64,000 nt of DNA. It comes from Serripes groenlandicus (Eukaryota; Mollusca; Bivalvia; Cardiida; Cardiidae). The stretch spans positions 41,601,653-41,665,652 of the forward strand of contig JASEVX010000013.1 in assembly GCA_031761405.1 (NCBI GenBank). The letters are read 5' to 3'. The position numbers were made by a program, and so were the translations under genes. The notes under the pieces are model-generated. The model searched no databases. It was not told the origin of the DNA and saw nothing but the letters and a program-made list of their open reading frames with translations. Position 1 is the first letter of the stretch. Each line of letters starts with the position of its first letter. Of the stretch, positions 10,060 through 20,639 are shown piece by piece.

Positions 10060-10790
10060 GACCAAGGGTTTTCTAAAATCTTACTCATAAGCTTCCTGCT
10101 TAACAAGAGATTTTTCAAGTTTTCACTATAGCCATATAAGGCCAAATAGCCCTGCCCCCTGGCGGCCATGTTTTTCGACCAATCAACATGGCTTGGAGGA
10201 ATCTGATAGATGGTCTCCCAATGAACATTTCTACAAAAAGAATTGAAAATTGGCCAAAAACTTTCGGAGGAGAAGATTTTTCAAGTTTTTACTATAGCCA
10301 TATTAGGCAAAAAAGCCCCGACCGCTGGCGGCCATGTTTTTCGACCAATCAACTTGGCTGGAAGGAATCTGATAGAGGGTCACCCTAGGAACATTTCTAC
10401 AACATTTTTTGAAAATCGGCCTGACACTTTTGGAGGAGAAGATTTTTTTGAGTTTACACTATAGCCATATAAGGCAAAAAAGCCCCGCTTCCTGGCGGCC
10501 AAGGAACACTTCTTTAAAATAATTTGAAAATCTGCCAACCAGTTTGGTAGAAGAAGAATTTTTAAAGTTTTTTTATTTTCGTTGCCATGGAAACCATAAT
10601 TCTGCATAAATCACAAACGTTTGAAGGAATTCTGGTGAGGTCAACGAGAGGATGCTTTCTGTGAAGTTTCATCCCAATTGACCCACTCGTTACTGAAGAG
10701 AAAATGTTGACGGACGACAGACGCCGGACAAAAAGGAGTTCACAATAACTAACTTTTAGCACTTCGTGCTCAGGTGAGCTAAAAAAGAAA
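10060..10790 (+). repeat. Repeat E, about three tandem units of about 170 bp
   Basis: Each unit has caagttttcactatagccat, then tggcggccatgtttttcgac and caatcaacatggctt. The element ends in gcacttcgtgctcaggtgag. The reverse-orientation copy is at 33030-33990. ORFs here are repeat translations. The 220 bases before it are AT-rich with nothing recognised. Confidence 0.8.
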
Positions 10791-11027
10791 CATCTATCCA
10801 AATGAAAGAGTAATTGAAATCATGTAGAAAATATTGTGAAAAAAGGCAGTACTAATATTTATATGAGCACTTTAAAAGAAACATGCTTCAGACTTCAGAG
10901 GCTTTTGAATTCATTTGCATTATAAAGGATTAAATGCTCCAGAGAAAACCAATACCTGTGCCGTTCGAATTTTACTCTACAGTATACACCTTAGCTGGCC
11001 GCTGTTTCCTTTAAAGGGTGTTTAAGC

Positions 11028-11287
11028 ATGCCAAATCAATTAAGGATGCGTGACCATACACTGTTAATTACCATTGTGTACGAGTGTCATTCCAAACAAA
11101 TTATAAATGTAACCCCTTTTCCCAATAAACCTATCATATACATGTATGTATTTGTAACTTGCCGGGATGTGTCGATACCGTCATGGTACAATGTGATATA
11201 TGCACAAATTGGTTTCACAAATCTTGTGTTAATGCACCTGTGGATATTTCGACAACAGATGCGGACTTTAATTGTAACTTTTGTTAA
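11028..11287 (+). pseudogene. PHD-finger relic (frameshifted)
   Basis: Frame 11147-11284 encodes 46 residues with a complete Cys4-His-Cys3 PHD pattern: C1, C3, C16, C19, H24, C27, C43 and C46, with the diagnostic MVQCDICTNWFH core. A stop codon (TAA, 11285) follows the last cysteine directly. The in-frame stop upstream is at 11126-11128, but the preceding frame (from 11028) reads into the finger if one base shift is allowed near 11145. PHD fingers bind histone H3 tails in chromatin proteins and also occur in ORF1 of some non-LTR retrotransposons. With no further domain around it, this is either a transposon ORF1 relic or a stray exon. No clear splice sites frame it. Confidence 0.6.
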
Positions 11288-11292
11288 TTATT

Positions 11293-12140
11293 TGGCTATT
11301 ATAATGATAAGATATGTGATTAAATTGGCAACATTTAAGTTTTTTACTTATAACAGCCTTCAAATACAAATTTGGTTTATATGACGGTAAAGAAAGGTTA
11401 TGGGAATTAAGACATTGTTTAAATAAGCAAATTTTCCTTTTCCCACAATGTTTTCAATATATGTTGCTTTTTACTGTTTACACAGCAAGAAAAACACATT
11501 TAACTTATTTGTTATAGATTAGTATTATAGTTGTATAAATATATAATTACTAGAAACAAATTAAGATTAAAAATGTTGTATATATATATATATACGTATT
11601 GTTTATTTGTTATTTAAATTGTTCTGCCCCTTCCAAGTACCCTACAGAATAGAATATTGCATGGATCATTTGCCTCGTAGTATGGCACATGGAAAACTGT
11701 TGAAAGTTACAAAGTAGAAAATGAAGAGGCCCAACAATAACTAGAACTCATGACCCTTCAATCGATTGTAAAGGAGAGGATATAATTGAAGCAAAACCTA
11801 TGGCTAGTTACTAGCAACCTATTCTATTCTTGCAATGTTTTCAAATTTCGTCCGCTGCAGATGCGTCAAAAGACATTTACTTGTCGAAAAATCAATCCAT
11901 CAATTCTCTTTATTGATATCTATAGATATGATATAAAGAGGAAAGTCGTTAAAACACTTTACAAAGAGATTCCATTTCAGCATGATCTCGATTTTTGGTT
12001 TAATCTATATCACTGACAAAAGCAATCAAACACATTATATATTTACAAAGAAAACCCCGGATATGATCATATGTAACAAATTATACACATTTGCCCATCT
12101 TTAATTAAACATTTTTTACAACAAATCATAGCGTCCGCAG
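11293..12140. other. AT-rich stretch, no gene; MITE-T1 scrap
   Basis: It contains a (TA)n run near 11578-11594 and a short piece resembling the MITE-T1 end (caatgttttcaaatttcgtc, then cgctgcagatgcgtc) near 11834-11870. Otherwise nothing is recognised. Confidence 0.5.
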
Positions 12141-12159
12141 ATTTGCTCTATATTCTATT

Positions 12160-12225
12160 GCGTCCGCATTTTCCCTCTATATTGCATTTGTCCGCATTTT
12201 CCCTCTATAATGTATTTGTCCGCAG
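12160..12225 (+). repeat. 28-bp direct repeat, 2 to 3 copies
   Basis: gtccgcattttccctctata recurs at 28-base spacing with a third partial copy (gtccgcag). The flanks to 12780 are AT-rich, with no supportable gene. Confidence 0.75.
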
Positions 12226-12784
12226 ATCGCGTCCACACTTTAGACCCTCCCCCAATACCGTTATATTTAAAAATATAATTCGACGATCACGATTTCTCTG
12301 CAAATGTGTTACTCTCATTTTAAATGCATTTTATGACGCACATATTTGTTTTTTTAATTCTTTATACTATATTTATATGGCCGACAAGGCACAAAGAAAA
12401 TATTTTCAATTCTGTTTTTATCTACATTTGCAATGCGTGATTGAAAATTCAAATACCGTATCTGGAGCTTAAATCGGAAATAGTTCTCCCTGTAGCAGTT
12501 CACTCATTGAGATTTATAAATCTCTTCGCGTTCATGTTTTAAAATACAATGTTTCATTTTATTTCGTAATTCTCTTTGAATATAAGAACCACATTAGAAA
12601 ACAAAGACGATATAAATATATCATTATTTCAAAAATCGTGATACATTTGAAAAGTAAGAGCAAGTATTGAGTACTACTTTCACGCCTATGAAATTTAGGA
12701 ACTTTTCCATAAGACGTATGGCTTCAGAATTGCAGCTACTAAATTTGTTTGTTTCAAACAAATAAAAATTAGGTTTCAACGGTA

Positions 12785-13090
12785 TTAACAAGATTTCCCT
12801 TCAATTTGACCTAGTGACGTACTTTTTAACCCGACATGACCCATATTCAAACTTGGCCTACATATCATGAAGACAAACATTCTGATAAAGTTTCAACATG
12901 CTCAAAGTTTAAAATTCAGCTTACAGAGTGTTAACAAGATCGTCCATCAGTTTGACAAAGTGACCTATTGATCATCTTGACAAGTTTTAGAACTTGTCCA
13001 AGATTTGATGGAGATGAATGTTCTGATAAACTTTCATGAATATCTGATGTAAAATGTAGCCTGTATCGTGTTAACACTCGTTTTCGATAT
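12785..13090 (+). repeat. Dispersed repeat related to 9540-9835
   Basis: It shares gatttcccttcaatttgacc, acccgacatgacccatattc and gacaaacattctgataaagt with the 9540 copy. Two diverged units are visible. It ends near a (TA)n tract at 13088-13100. Confidence 0.7.
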
Positions 13091-13205
13091 ATATATATAT
13101 CAAACATGTATATTCATAATGTTTGCCACATTTGGATATTGATATAGCGAATACTGATGACAAAGATTAAACAACGTGAATATGCGAACGCTTCTTGGTC
13201 TTAAT

Positions 13206-13350
13206 AAAAAAACACCTCCATAAATGAGGGTACAACTATTAACAAGAATTGAAAACATTGTGGCGAAAGGAGAAGTTGCTCATTTTGAGCAATTTCACCT
13301 TTTGCCACAGTGTTTTTAAAAGTCGTCTGCAGCAGAAAGAAAGAATCGTA
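13206..13350. mobile_element. MITE-T1, central part
   Basis: It has the family's hairpin (gagaagttgctcattttgag against caatttcaccttttgccaca) and the agtcgtctgcagcag end. The outer parts are eroded and no TTAA pair can be fixed. Confidence 0.65.
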
Positions 13351-13428
13351 TAACGGTTTAAGGGTTCGTTGTAATGCTACAATAACAATTACCGCATAGT
13401 TCAGTTCGTTACAACTATATTGCCAAGC

Positions 13429-13735
13429 CCCGGTAACTCAGTCGGTAGCAACGCGGGCTGTCAATCAAGGGGTTGTGAGTTCGAATTCCAGCTCGGCCAA
13501 CATTCTTTCCGACGTTTAACAAAAGGCACTAAGACAAGCGACATTCGCCTTTCACCAAGAGACTAATAGTCTATGTGGAAAGAAGCCAGCTGCTTGCAAA
13601 GTAGGTTTTGTAGTACTTGCGTAAGAAAGCTAGAAAACACACGAGTAGGTGAATTGGATGTCGTGATATGACTGCACAAGTGTTGGAAAACGACGGCGTT
13701 AAGCCCCCAATCAATCAATCAATCAATAAATAGTT
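13429..13735 (+). mobile_element. SINE-B, full-length copy
   Basis: tRNA-derived head with A-box-like taactcagtcggtagcaacg and B-box-like gtgagttcgaattcc. The body has gtcgtgatatgactg and gacggcgttaagccccc, and the tail is (caat)n. Copies recur at 13885, 14850, 15975, 51262 and 51724. It is a polymerase III-type retroposon and depends on a LINE for movement. Confidence 0.88.
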
Positions 13736-13884
13736 TGAACCGTAACCGAAAACACTTGAGCTGCGAAAGGCCGAAATGGGTCTCCTTGATGTTACAGTAT
13801 AAGGTGACAAAGAACATCTAGTTGTACTTCAGCCCTAGATTTAAAATGTCAGATGGTTTTCCAGACTGTAGTCGGACGATGATT

Positions 13885-14175
13885 GATTGCTTGATTGATT
13901 GATTGATTGATTGATTTGGGTTTAACGCCGTTTTTAACAATTTCTCAGTCATATCACGGCGGCCAGTCAGTTCACCTACTCATGTGTTTTCTGGTTTTCT
14001 CACACCAGTACTCCACACAACAATCTTCCCAAGCAACTGGCTGCTTTTTCACATAGACTTAGCCCATCGTTGGAAGACGAATGACGCATGTCGAAAGAAA
14101 GTTGGCCGAGCCGGGATTCGATCTCACAACCCCTGGATTGACAGCCCGCGTCGTTACCGACTGGGACTCGATCGA
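13885..14175 (-). mobile_element. SINE-B copy with long (GATT)n tail
   Basis: Reverse-orientation SINE-B: (gatt)n at 13885-13915, the conserved aacgccgtttttaacaattt and tcatatcacggcgg, and at the right the head ccgagccgggattcgatctc. With the 13429 copy it makes a tail-to-tail pair 150 bp apart. The 210 bases after it hold nothing recognised. Confidence 0.87.
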
Positions 14176-14387
14176 TGAATGACCCTGTTTAACTTAGGGC
14201 TTCTTTGTTCGAAGGTGCAGTTAAGGCTACATTTTCTCTAAAAAAGGCTCAATCGGACAAAAATACAAGAGAGACAAGATGGCATAAAATCGATCAACCG
14301 AGTCATGATATATAGTAGCAAATGAGTCACTGTTTTATGTCGGAGAAAATTTTATCAAGAGTGGTAAGGAAACTGCATAGATTGATT

Positions 14388-14650
14388 GATTGGGGTCCCG
14401 GAGAAAATCAACATTATGGCCTCTGCGTAATGTATCGACCCAGATCAACCTGCGCAGTCCGCGCCGGTTGATCCGGGCCGACACATTCCGTCTCAGGGGG
14501 ATAGAGGTATAGAGTAATTATTCCTGAAACAGAAAATCCACAGGAGGCGAAAAGTGTCTATCAGGGTAAGCCCGCGCGGCATGCTTAGGCTGATCCGGGT
14601 CGATACTTTACGCAGTGTACACAACGTTGGTTTTCTGACGGGACGGCTCA
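14388..14650 (+). mobile_element. MITE-3 copy
   Basis: Imperfect inverted ends (ggtcccggagaaaatcaaca on the left, ttctgacgggacggctca on the right) followed by paired subterminal motifs gtatcgacccagatc and gatccgggtcgatac. The centre holds ctgaaacagaaaatccacag. It is similar to 18046, 21380 and 24496. Noncoding. Confidence 0.8.
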
Positions 14651-14849
14651 TTTATAGTATTGCTTAATTATACATGTTAAAGTTGATACACTATTGGTCT
14701 AAGACGAATAACAAAAGAGACAATGAAACTTAGTCCTGGGTTGACAGCCGTTTCTGACATAGCTATCCATTGCTCGAGGATTGGTGGGGTATATTAGTAC
14801 GCAAATGACAATGACTTTTAAACAATGGCCAAAATGTACATTGTATTGT

Positions 14850-15040
14850 ATTTATTGATTGGGGTTTAACGCCGTTTTCAACACTTTTTCAGTCATATCA
14901 CGACGACCTACTCATGCGTTTCCTGGTTTTCCCACACCAGTACACCACACAACATACTTTCCAAGCAACTGGCTGTTTTTCCACATAGACTGTCAAACAG
15001 CCCATTGGTGAAAGACGGATGACGCAGGTCACAGTGATTT
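14850..15040 (-). mobile_element. SINE-B, head-truncated
   Basis: Contains attgattggggtttaacgcc, tcatatcacgacg and ccaagcaactggctgttttt; the tRNA-like head is missing. Confidence 0.8.
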
Positions 15041-15394
15041 TAAACTTCATGGAGTAAACACTGCAAGTAGGGGTAGCTAGCCGAAGGCCCCAATGATCAT
15101 TTTGTCCAACCATTATATAGAGTATCAACGAATTCTGAATTTCGTAACCTGTTTCTCTCTCTTAATTTTCACATTTGATTGATCAAAAACTAGTCACAGC
15201 CCAAACATCGTCGTAAAAATGGGCGGTTAAACTGCACGGAACATAGATACGAGAAAATCTAATGACTAAAACTCAGCAATAAAACAATTGAGACGAAATA
15301 CACTATCCTTAAGACAGTGAATCGCCATCTAAGCAGGGTTCTTTGACACAGTACATTTAGCATAAAAGTAAAGGATTTTCGGTGAAGTTTCGAT
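15041..15394. other. Spacer, nothing recognised
   Basis: Unique sequence without a convincing ORF or repeat. Confidence 0.5.
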
Positions 15395-15841
15395 CATTTG
15401 GTGTTTAACTCTTTTAGCGCCAAAGGCAATATTGAGGTTTTTGCAAACAATACTGATTCAGGCGAGTCAGCTCGTAACGAGCTGTCTCACCTGAAATCAG
15501 CATTGTTTGCCTTTTAGTTATCAAAATAGTCCAAAACCTGTATTACATGAGAAATGGAGACGCCCGATCTTTAACATGGAAGCGTCTACTTTAAACAATT
15601 CGGCGCTGAAAGAGTTAACACCGCTTTCAACAATTTTTCAGTTATATCGAGGCGTTTCCTGGGTAATTTACCAGTACTACTGGTCCATTTATCCTGACAC
15701 CAGCCAGTCAGTCGTAATAATAACCGCGGAACTCTGAGCAGCCATTTCCACTGTTTTTAAAGTATTAGGTGTGACCCGGACGGGGATTGAACCCAGCACT
15801 CGAGGCCGACTCTCTACCTCGAAACTAACCGAGTCGGTTGT
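15395..15841 (-). mobile_element. SINE-A copy split by MITE-4
   Basis: The 3' tail starts in cattt-ggtgt at 15395-15404. The rest resumes at 15619 (caccgctttcaacaattttt) and runs through the body to a worn tRNA-like head (on this strand cggggattgaacccagcac, ending aaccgagtcggtt). The MITE and one TTAA interrupt it. Confidence 0.8.
15409..15614. mobile_element. MITE-4, 206 bp, TTAA target duplication
   Basis: Termini ctcttttagcgcc and ggcgctgaaagag are inverted repeats, flanked by TTAA at 15405-15408 and 15615-15618. An internal hairpin (gattcaggcgagtcagctcg / cgagctgtctcacctgaaatc) is present. Removing the element and one TTAA restores the SINE-A tail, so TTAA was duplicated on insertion, as by piggyBac-type transposases. 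Second copy at 55114-55318. Confidence 0.88.
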
Positions 15842-15974
15842 GACGTTTTGAAGTGATGCGTCTAACGCAACTACGTTGGTTTTTATAAGTTTATTGTTAC
15901 ACACATAGCGTATGCGTCTGCAAAACAGGTCACCACGGCTTCAGTCCTTCGACCAAAACTCGCTCAGTCTATTA

Positions 15975-16205
15975 ACCCGGCTCGGCCAACTTTCTTTTCG
16001 ACGATTGACAAAAGTCATTGCGACATGCGTCATTCGTCTTCCACCAATGGGCTAAGTCTATATGGAAAAGCAGCCAGTTGCTTGGAAAGATTGTTGTGTG
16101 GAGTACTGGTGTGAGAAAACCAGGAAATGCATGAGTAGGTGAACTGGCCGCCGTGATATAACTGAGAAATTGGTAAAAACGGCGTTAAACCCCAATCAAT
16201 CAGTC
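15975..16205 (+). mobile_element. SINE-B, 5'-truncated
   Basis: It starts within the head (cggctcggccaactttcttt) and runs through agcagccagttgcttgg, ccgccgtgatataactgag and cggcgttaaaccccaatcaa. Confidence 0.85.
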
Positions 16206-16339
16206 TATTTATGCAAATCGACTGCCCATTGTAAGAGCACACGTCAATCTTCTCACAGACGTGTGTTTTATTTTTACAGCTCACCATGCTGCGTAAGATC
16301 GAATCACGAATTTGACCTTCACCGACTAAGTTATCATTT

Positions 16340-16402
16340 GATTGATTGATTGTTTTGTGTTTTACGCCGCTTTCAAAAATTGTTCAGTTATATCACGGCG
16401 TG
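16340..16402 (-). mobile_element. SINE-A tail fragment
   Basis: gattgattgattgttttgtg, then ttttacgccgctttc and agttatatcacggcgt. The copy stops where the coding-like segment begins. Confidence 0.75.
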
Positions 16403-16439
16403 TATTGTATTACGATAAAGCATCGGGCACAGCGGATAG

Positions 16440-17229
16440 TACGAAATTGTTTCGTGTCGTGCCAAGATCTTGCAACATGCCCGAAATCTCGAACGAATGG
16501 TCACAACGGCTACGACACATTCTAGATGGTTTGGCGATGTGAAAAACAAGGGAAAGGTGGTAACAGTGGCCGATGCGCACCAGACAGAGAAGCCTCTACC
16601 CCAAGATGATGAAGGGGATGACATAGATGACGACTCAGTGACTGCATGTGACCCTGTCAGTGTTCTCAACAGTTTCCTCCTCTGCCCGTTGCAGAGCCCA
16701 CGCCGGACAAGGGCAGGACACCTGGTTCCATGACGAAGGCCCGGGTCAGCAGCAGCAAGGCGATCGAGTCCACGCTGAATGCCGCGCTGTCAGAGTATCT
16801 CAAGAAAACAGCTCCAGAAGCCGCCAACATGCACAAAGACTTTTCTATGAACACTATTAATGGTAGTATGTTGTTTACTACAGTCAATATATTCATTTTA
16901 ATTTGAACAATTTATGCTATTTTCTCTAATTATTTACATGCACAGAGTAGTAGTGTAAATACTTTACTACGGACACTAATAATATTATTGTGTTGTACAC
17001 ACACTGTTTTACAGGTGCAAGACTCCCGAGCTGCTCTGACACAGCAGAGGAATCATGCAGCCATCGTCGGGGAGTCCCTCGAAGTCACCGACAGATTCCC
17101 GCTTCAACTCTTGAATCAGAGTACTATACTGCCCAAACATCAGGCACCGTCCGATCACGGCCGAACCTACCAACGTCGGGGTTTCCTCTGCTGCTCCCGA
17201 GCTCGATCAATGCCAACAGCACTATATAA
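16440..17229 (+). CDS. Candidate two-exon coding segment, unidentified
   Basis: GC-richer than its surroundings, with open frames of amino-acid-like composition. One frame from about 16441 (after ..ggatag) runs through SRWFGDVKNKG and an acidic DDEGDDIDDD patch to a stop at 16731. A second frame, open from about 16652, covers EYLKKTAPEAANMHKDFSMN and reaches a donor-like ATG|GTAGTA at 16862/16863. An acceptor ttttacag ends at 17014. Joining 16862 to 17015 keeps this frame open through a Ser/Pro/Thr-rich tail to a stop ending at 17229; the intron would be 152 bp. The two upstream frames overlap, so either a frameshift or a further intron lies near 16640-16690. I do not recognise the family. 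It may be an exon pair, a transposon gene fragment or a pseudogene. Confidence 0.35.
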
Positions 17230-17419
17230 GGATCATGCTGGTTCTCCAACAGACGCCCCCTCAGCATGGCCAGGGGTTGTCGCCAAGGTAAAATGGCTAT
17301 CCTCTCACAGCGACGACATACAGTTTTCATTTTCAAGCGTTCATTAGCCCGAGCTATATCCCCATCAAAAGATTAAACTAATGCACGACAGACTTACAAT
17401 CATGTGCGCGTCTTTATGA

Positions 17420-17985
17420 AATATAATATTCGTGAGATTATCTTGCAACAGTCTCACGACTGGACTGTCGTGCGACTGTCGTAAGATTGTTTGACTATAA
17501 TGATTTCTGCTGGTACCGACGACAAGATATTAATCACACGACAGTCGCAAGGCTGTCATAGGACAGACTCACGCCAGCCGCAAGAAAAAATAGAAACCAC
17601 AAGAAAATCGTCGAACAAAAAAGGTGCATGTCCAATTTTGCCATAAGACGGCAAGTTAATACCACGGTGCTCAACATGTCGTAGGACTGTCCTGCGACAA
17701 CCCCCGATGACCCGCAATTTGCCGAAATGTTCTGTCGTGTAACTATAGCCAGCATGAAGTGAAAAGGGATCTTGTATTGTCATGACAGAGAACCATAACC
17801 TGGCAGAAGAGACAGGGAATGTTTTAGAATCACGACAGAGAACTATAGCCCGCAAAGGAATCTTGAAGTATCATGACAGATGACTATAGCCTGAATTAGT
17901 CGAAAGGAATCTTGAAGTATCATAACAGTTGACTATAGCTTGAAGAAGTCGAAAGGAATCTTGTAGTCTGTCGACAGAGAACTTA
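17420..17985. repeat. CGACAGT-rich inverted motifs and about 58-bp direct repeats
   Basis: 17430-17710 holds many opposed acgacagt / actgtcgt motifs, which make weak hairpins. 17740-17985 holds about five loose direct repeats with aaaggaatcttgaagtatca followed by gactatagc. Noncoding. Confidence 0.6.
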
Positions 17986-18045
17986 ATGATCACTTAACAT
18001 GAGCCGTATTTCCTCTTGGCGTATTACTACAGAAGACTATAGCAA

Positions 18046-18240
18046 TCCGCGCAGGCTAATCCGGGCCGACACATTCCGTATCAGGTGGGATAGAGGCATA
18101 GATTAACGAGTCTTGAACCAGAAAATCCACAGGAGGCGAAACGTGTATGTCCTGGTTAGTCTGCGCGGCATGCTTAGGCTGATCCGGCTCGTTACTTTAC
18201 GCAGAGTCCGCAATGTTGGTTTTATCGCGAAACATCTCAT
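18046..18240 (+). mobile_element. MITE-3, 5'-truncated
   Basis: Shares gggccgacacattccgtatc, agaaaatccacaggaggcga and gcatgcttaggctgatccgg with the other MITE-3 copies. The left terminus is missing. A weak tRNA-like patch (gtgctgtagtggttatatcg) follows at 18252. Confidence 0.75.
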
Positions 18241-18660
18241 ATTACCTTCTCCGTGCTGTAGTGGTTATATCGTTCGCCTAGGGAGCAGGAGCCAAGGTTA
18301 TAGTACATAGGGAACGCCGTGATATATATATTTATATATATACAAGAGAAAGTTGATGCAACGCATCAATGTCGCCGGAAATTCATACTGCAGTTATGCA
18401 TAACACTTACATCATAGTAGTTGAAAAAACAGTTATCAACTGAGGGGCATATTGGAACATCAGGCGTGGGGTCAAGTGAAAATGTGTCATAACTTGCATT
18501 GTTTTGTCAACGAAGTGGATGTCCTTCATTGAAATATAATTGAAGCCTTTCATTGTTTATGATCAATCTCCATTCTAAGGTAGGTTGACCATACACACAG
18601 CGAAATAATTATTGATCATAAACACGAAATGAGAAATCTTGCCAATCATTAGTCTACTCA
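18241..18660. other. Spacer, nothing firm
   Basis: It contains a short (TA)-rich tract near 18320-18342 and otherwise unique sequence. Confidence 0.45.
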
Positions 18661-19056
18661 TGTTTTAAAAGTATATAATGATGAGCGCCCTTGTGTCAAT
18701 GATGCCTGACAATATGCAGATCGCAAGCAAAATGCGTCTAGGGAATCTAATGACACATTTAAAATTGTCAAGGACGAAATAATTGTGTACGAAAGACCCG
18801 ATTCGTTTCTTCTTCGCATAGTTGTCGTTCTTTACACTCTCTTTATTGGCAGAGGGTGTGTTTTAAAAGTATATAATGATGAGCGGCCTTGTGTCAATGA
18901 TGTATAACAATATATAGATCGCAAGCAAAATGACTGTAGAGAATTTAATGACAAATTTAAAATGTTCAAGGACGAACTAATTGTGTACGGAAAACCCGAT
19001 TCGTTTCTTCTTCGCATAATTGTCGTTCTTTACACTCTCTTTATAGGCAGAGTGTG
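18661..19056 (+). repeat. 198-bp tandem duplication, in frame
   Basis: Two adjacent copies of a 198-bp unit (18661-18858 and 18859-19056) share ttttaaaagtatataatgat and ccgattcgtttcttcttcgc. The unit is 66 codons, and one frame is open through both copies (DSFLLRIVVLYTLF-like) except for a stop at the same codon in each (TGA in the first, TAA in the second). Most differences between copies change the amino acid, which argues against a constrained protein. Confidence 0.85.
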
Positions 19057-20030
19057 TTCATTCAAATTAATTTTTATACTAAAACCAGTTTAATCTCGGT
19101 TTGTTCTTTTCTTCATTTGTTTTGAACCAAATAAACATTTTAAATCGCCTATAATTAACTATTTGTAAGTGAGTATAAAAAACGGCTCTCTGCAAAGGAG
19201 ATTTATCTACGCAGTCGGTATTCGGTAGTCACTTGATCAACATATTTAGCTTAGAAACAGTTCATATTTTAGATATACACGGTTAATCATTATTAAATGT
19301 ATTCTTCATAAATCAAGACATCTCTTTGAACATGAAAATACCTTTCAGTAACTTAAAATTGCTATTAAAAGGAGAATTCGACGTGATTTTTATCTCGATA
19401 TTGACACATAGCAGTCTTCTGCAAGTCTAATAGGGACTGTTTTGTCTTCGTAAATAAAACAAAAAAACCTAAATGCGGGTCAAAATAAAGAAACTGCAGA
19501 TACTTAAAACATCGGAATATTTATTTCATTTTAGATGTGTCATAACTCAGTGTTTTTAAACAAACGCAATTGTAATATGTTCAAGCCATTTTAATTTGTT
19601 TGTTTTTCTAGTAATAATTTCTCCTCCCATGTCATTTCCGAAAAGCTATTAAAAATAGAAAACGCGGGCTTCTGCCCGGCGACAAATGACTCTTCTTTTG
19701 TCACAATATTTTCAACAGCTTTCAATTATTACATCCTCTTCGTCTGCTTTAAATGTGTTATGTCTTGGATAGGACTAAAACATCACAAATTAACCAACGA
19801 CGGAATGACGTAAGCATTAAACAAAATGTGCATAGTCGGTCAAAAAAGAACCAGGTGAAATTCTGATTTATTGACATAATATCAAGATCCCAATGTAGAT
19901 TTCTCGGGATCATAATATGTATTGTCCTTTTATCAATGAATTAATTGTGCACATAATTTGGTGTTTTCTCCCGGCAGAGAGCACACTTGTATTTACCTCC
20001 CTGCACTGTATAGCTCGTTGCCTCAAGATA
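19057..20030. other. AT-rich stretch, no gene seen
   Basis: No supportable ORF. A worn piece near 19676-19725 (cttcttttgtcacaatattt) resembles MITE-T1. Confidence 0.45.
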
Positions 20031-20035
20031 GCATC

Positions 20036-20400
20036 ACCACTCTGTAGTCGGAGCCGCTAAGCGTTAAACTACATATTTATTTCCAGAAGCTCTGGTACTA
20101 TCTATTTTGAGACCAACGCAATACCCTCAGCCCTGAGCGCCATACATGTAGAGGGGAGCAATTACCATCAATTGAAAGTACATTTGCATTTGGTTTGCCT
20201 TGACTGGGAACCGAAGCCTGACATACCACATAACGTTACATGTAAGGGCTTACTTTGACAGGCGAATGACGTACTTTCTGGTAAGAGGAGATCGTGGTGA
20301 AACTATATTTCGAACCCTCTACCGAGACACCAGCAGGTAGTACTGGTACATACGAGTACACGGTGACTAAGGATCCCTTTAGTTAATATTGACCTTACTT
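20036..20400 (-). repeat. SINE-D copy plus linker block
   Basis: Reverse orientation relative to 7745-8420. Shared motifs are ctctgtagtcgg..gctaagcgtt, ttacatgtaaggg, gcgaatgacgtactttctgg and tatttcgaaccctctaccga. It is uninterrupted where the 7.9-kb copy carries MITE-2. Confidence 0.65.
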
Positions 20401-20476
20401 CACTAGTTATTGCGCGGGTGCTTCAGCACCAGTGCATATATTGGTTGTGAAAAAAGTATCACTGGTACAATGGGCT

Positions 20477-20546
20477 TGCGCATGCGCCGTGTTAATCGTC
20501 TTGATCGCGCATGCGCCGTGTTAATCGTCTTGATCGCGCATGCGCC
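20477..20546. promoter_or_regulatory. Three NRF1-like palindromes in a 29-bp tandem repeat
   Basis: gcgcatgcgcc occurs three times: tgcgcatgcgcc at 20477, then cgcgcatgcgcc at 20506 and 20535, exactly 29 bases apart. The palindrome GCGCATGCGC matches the vertebrate NRF1 consensus core and is CpG-rich in an AT-rich region. No gene start can be tied to it: nothing convincing begins within 1 kb on either strand. It may be a promoter remnant or a chance minisatellite. Confidence 0.5.
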
Positions 20547-20639
20547 ATTCTTTACCGTCAGCTCTCGGATATTTCCGTAGCAGTTCGTCACTAGACTGGT
20601 TCTAGTTCGATTATGCAATATAATATTAAGATTAGTGAC

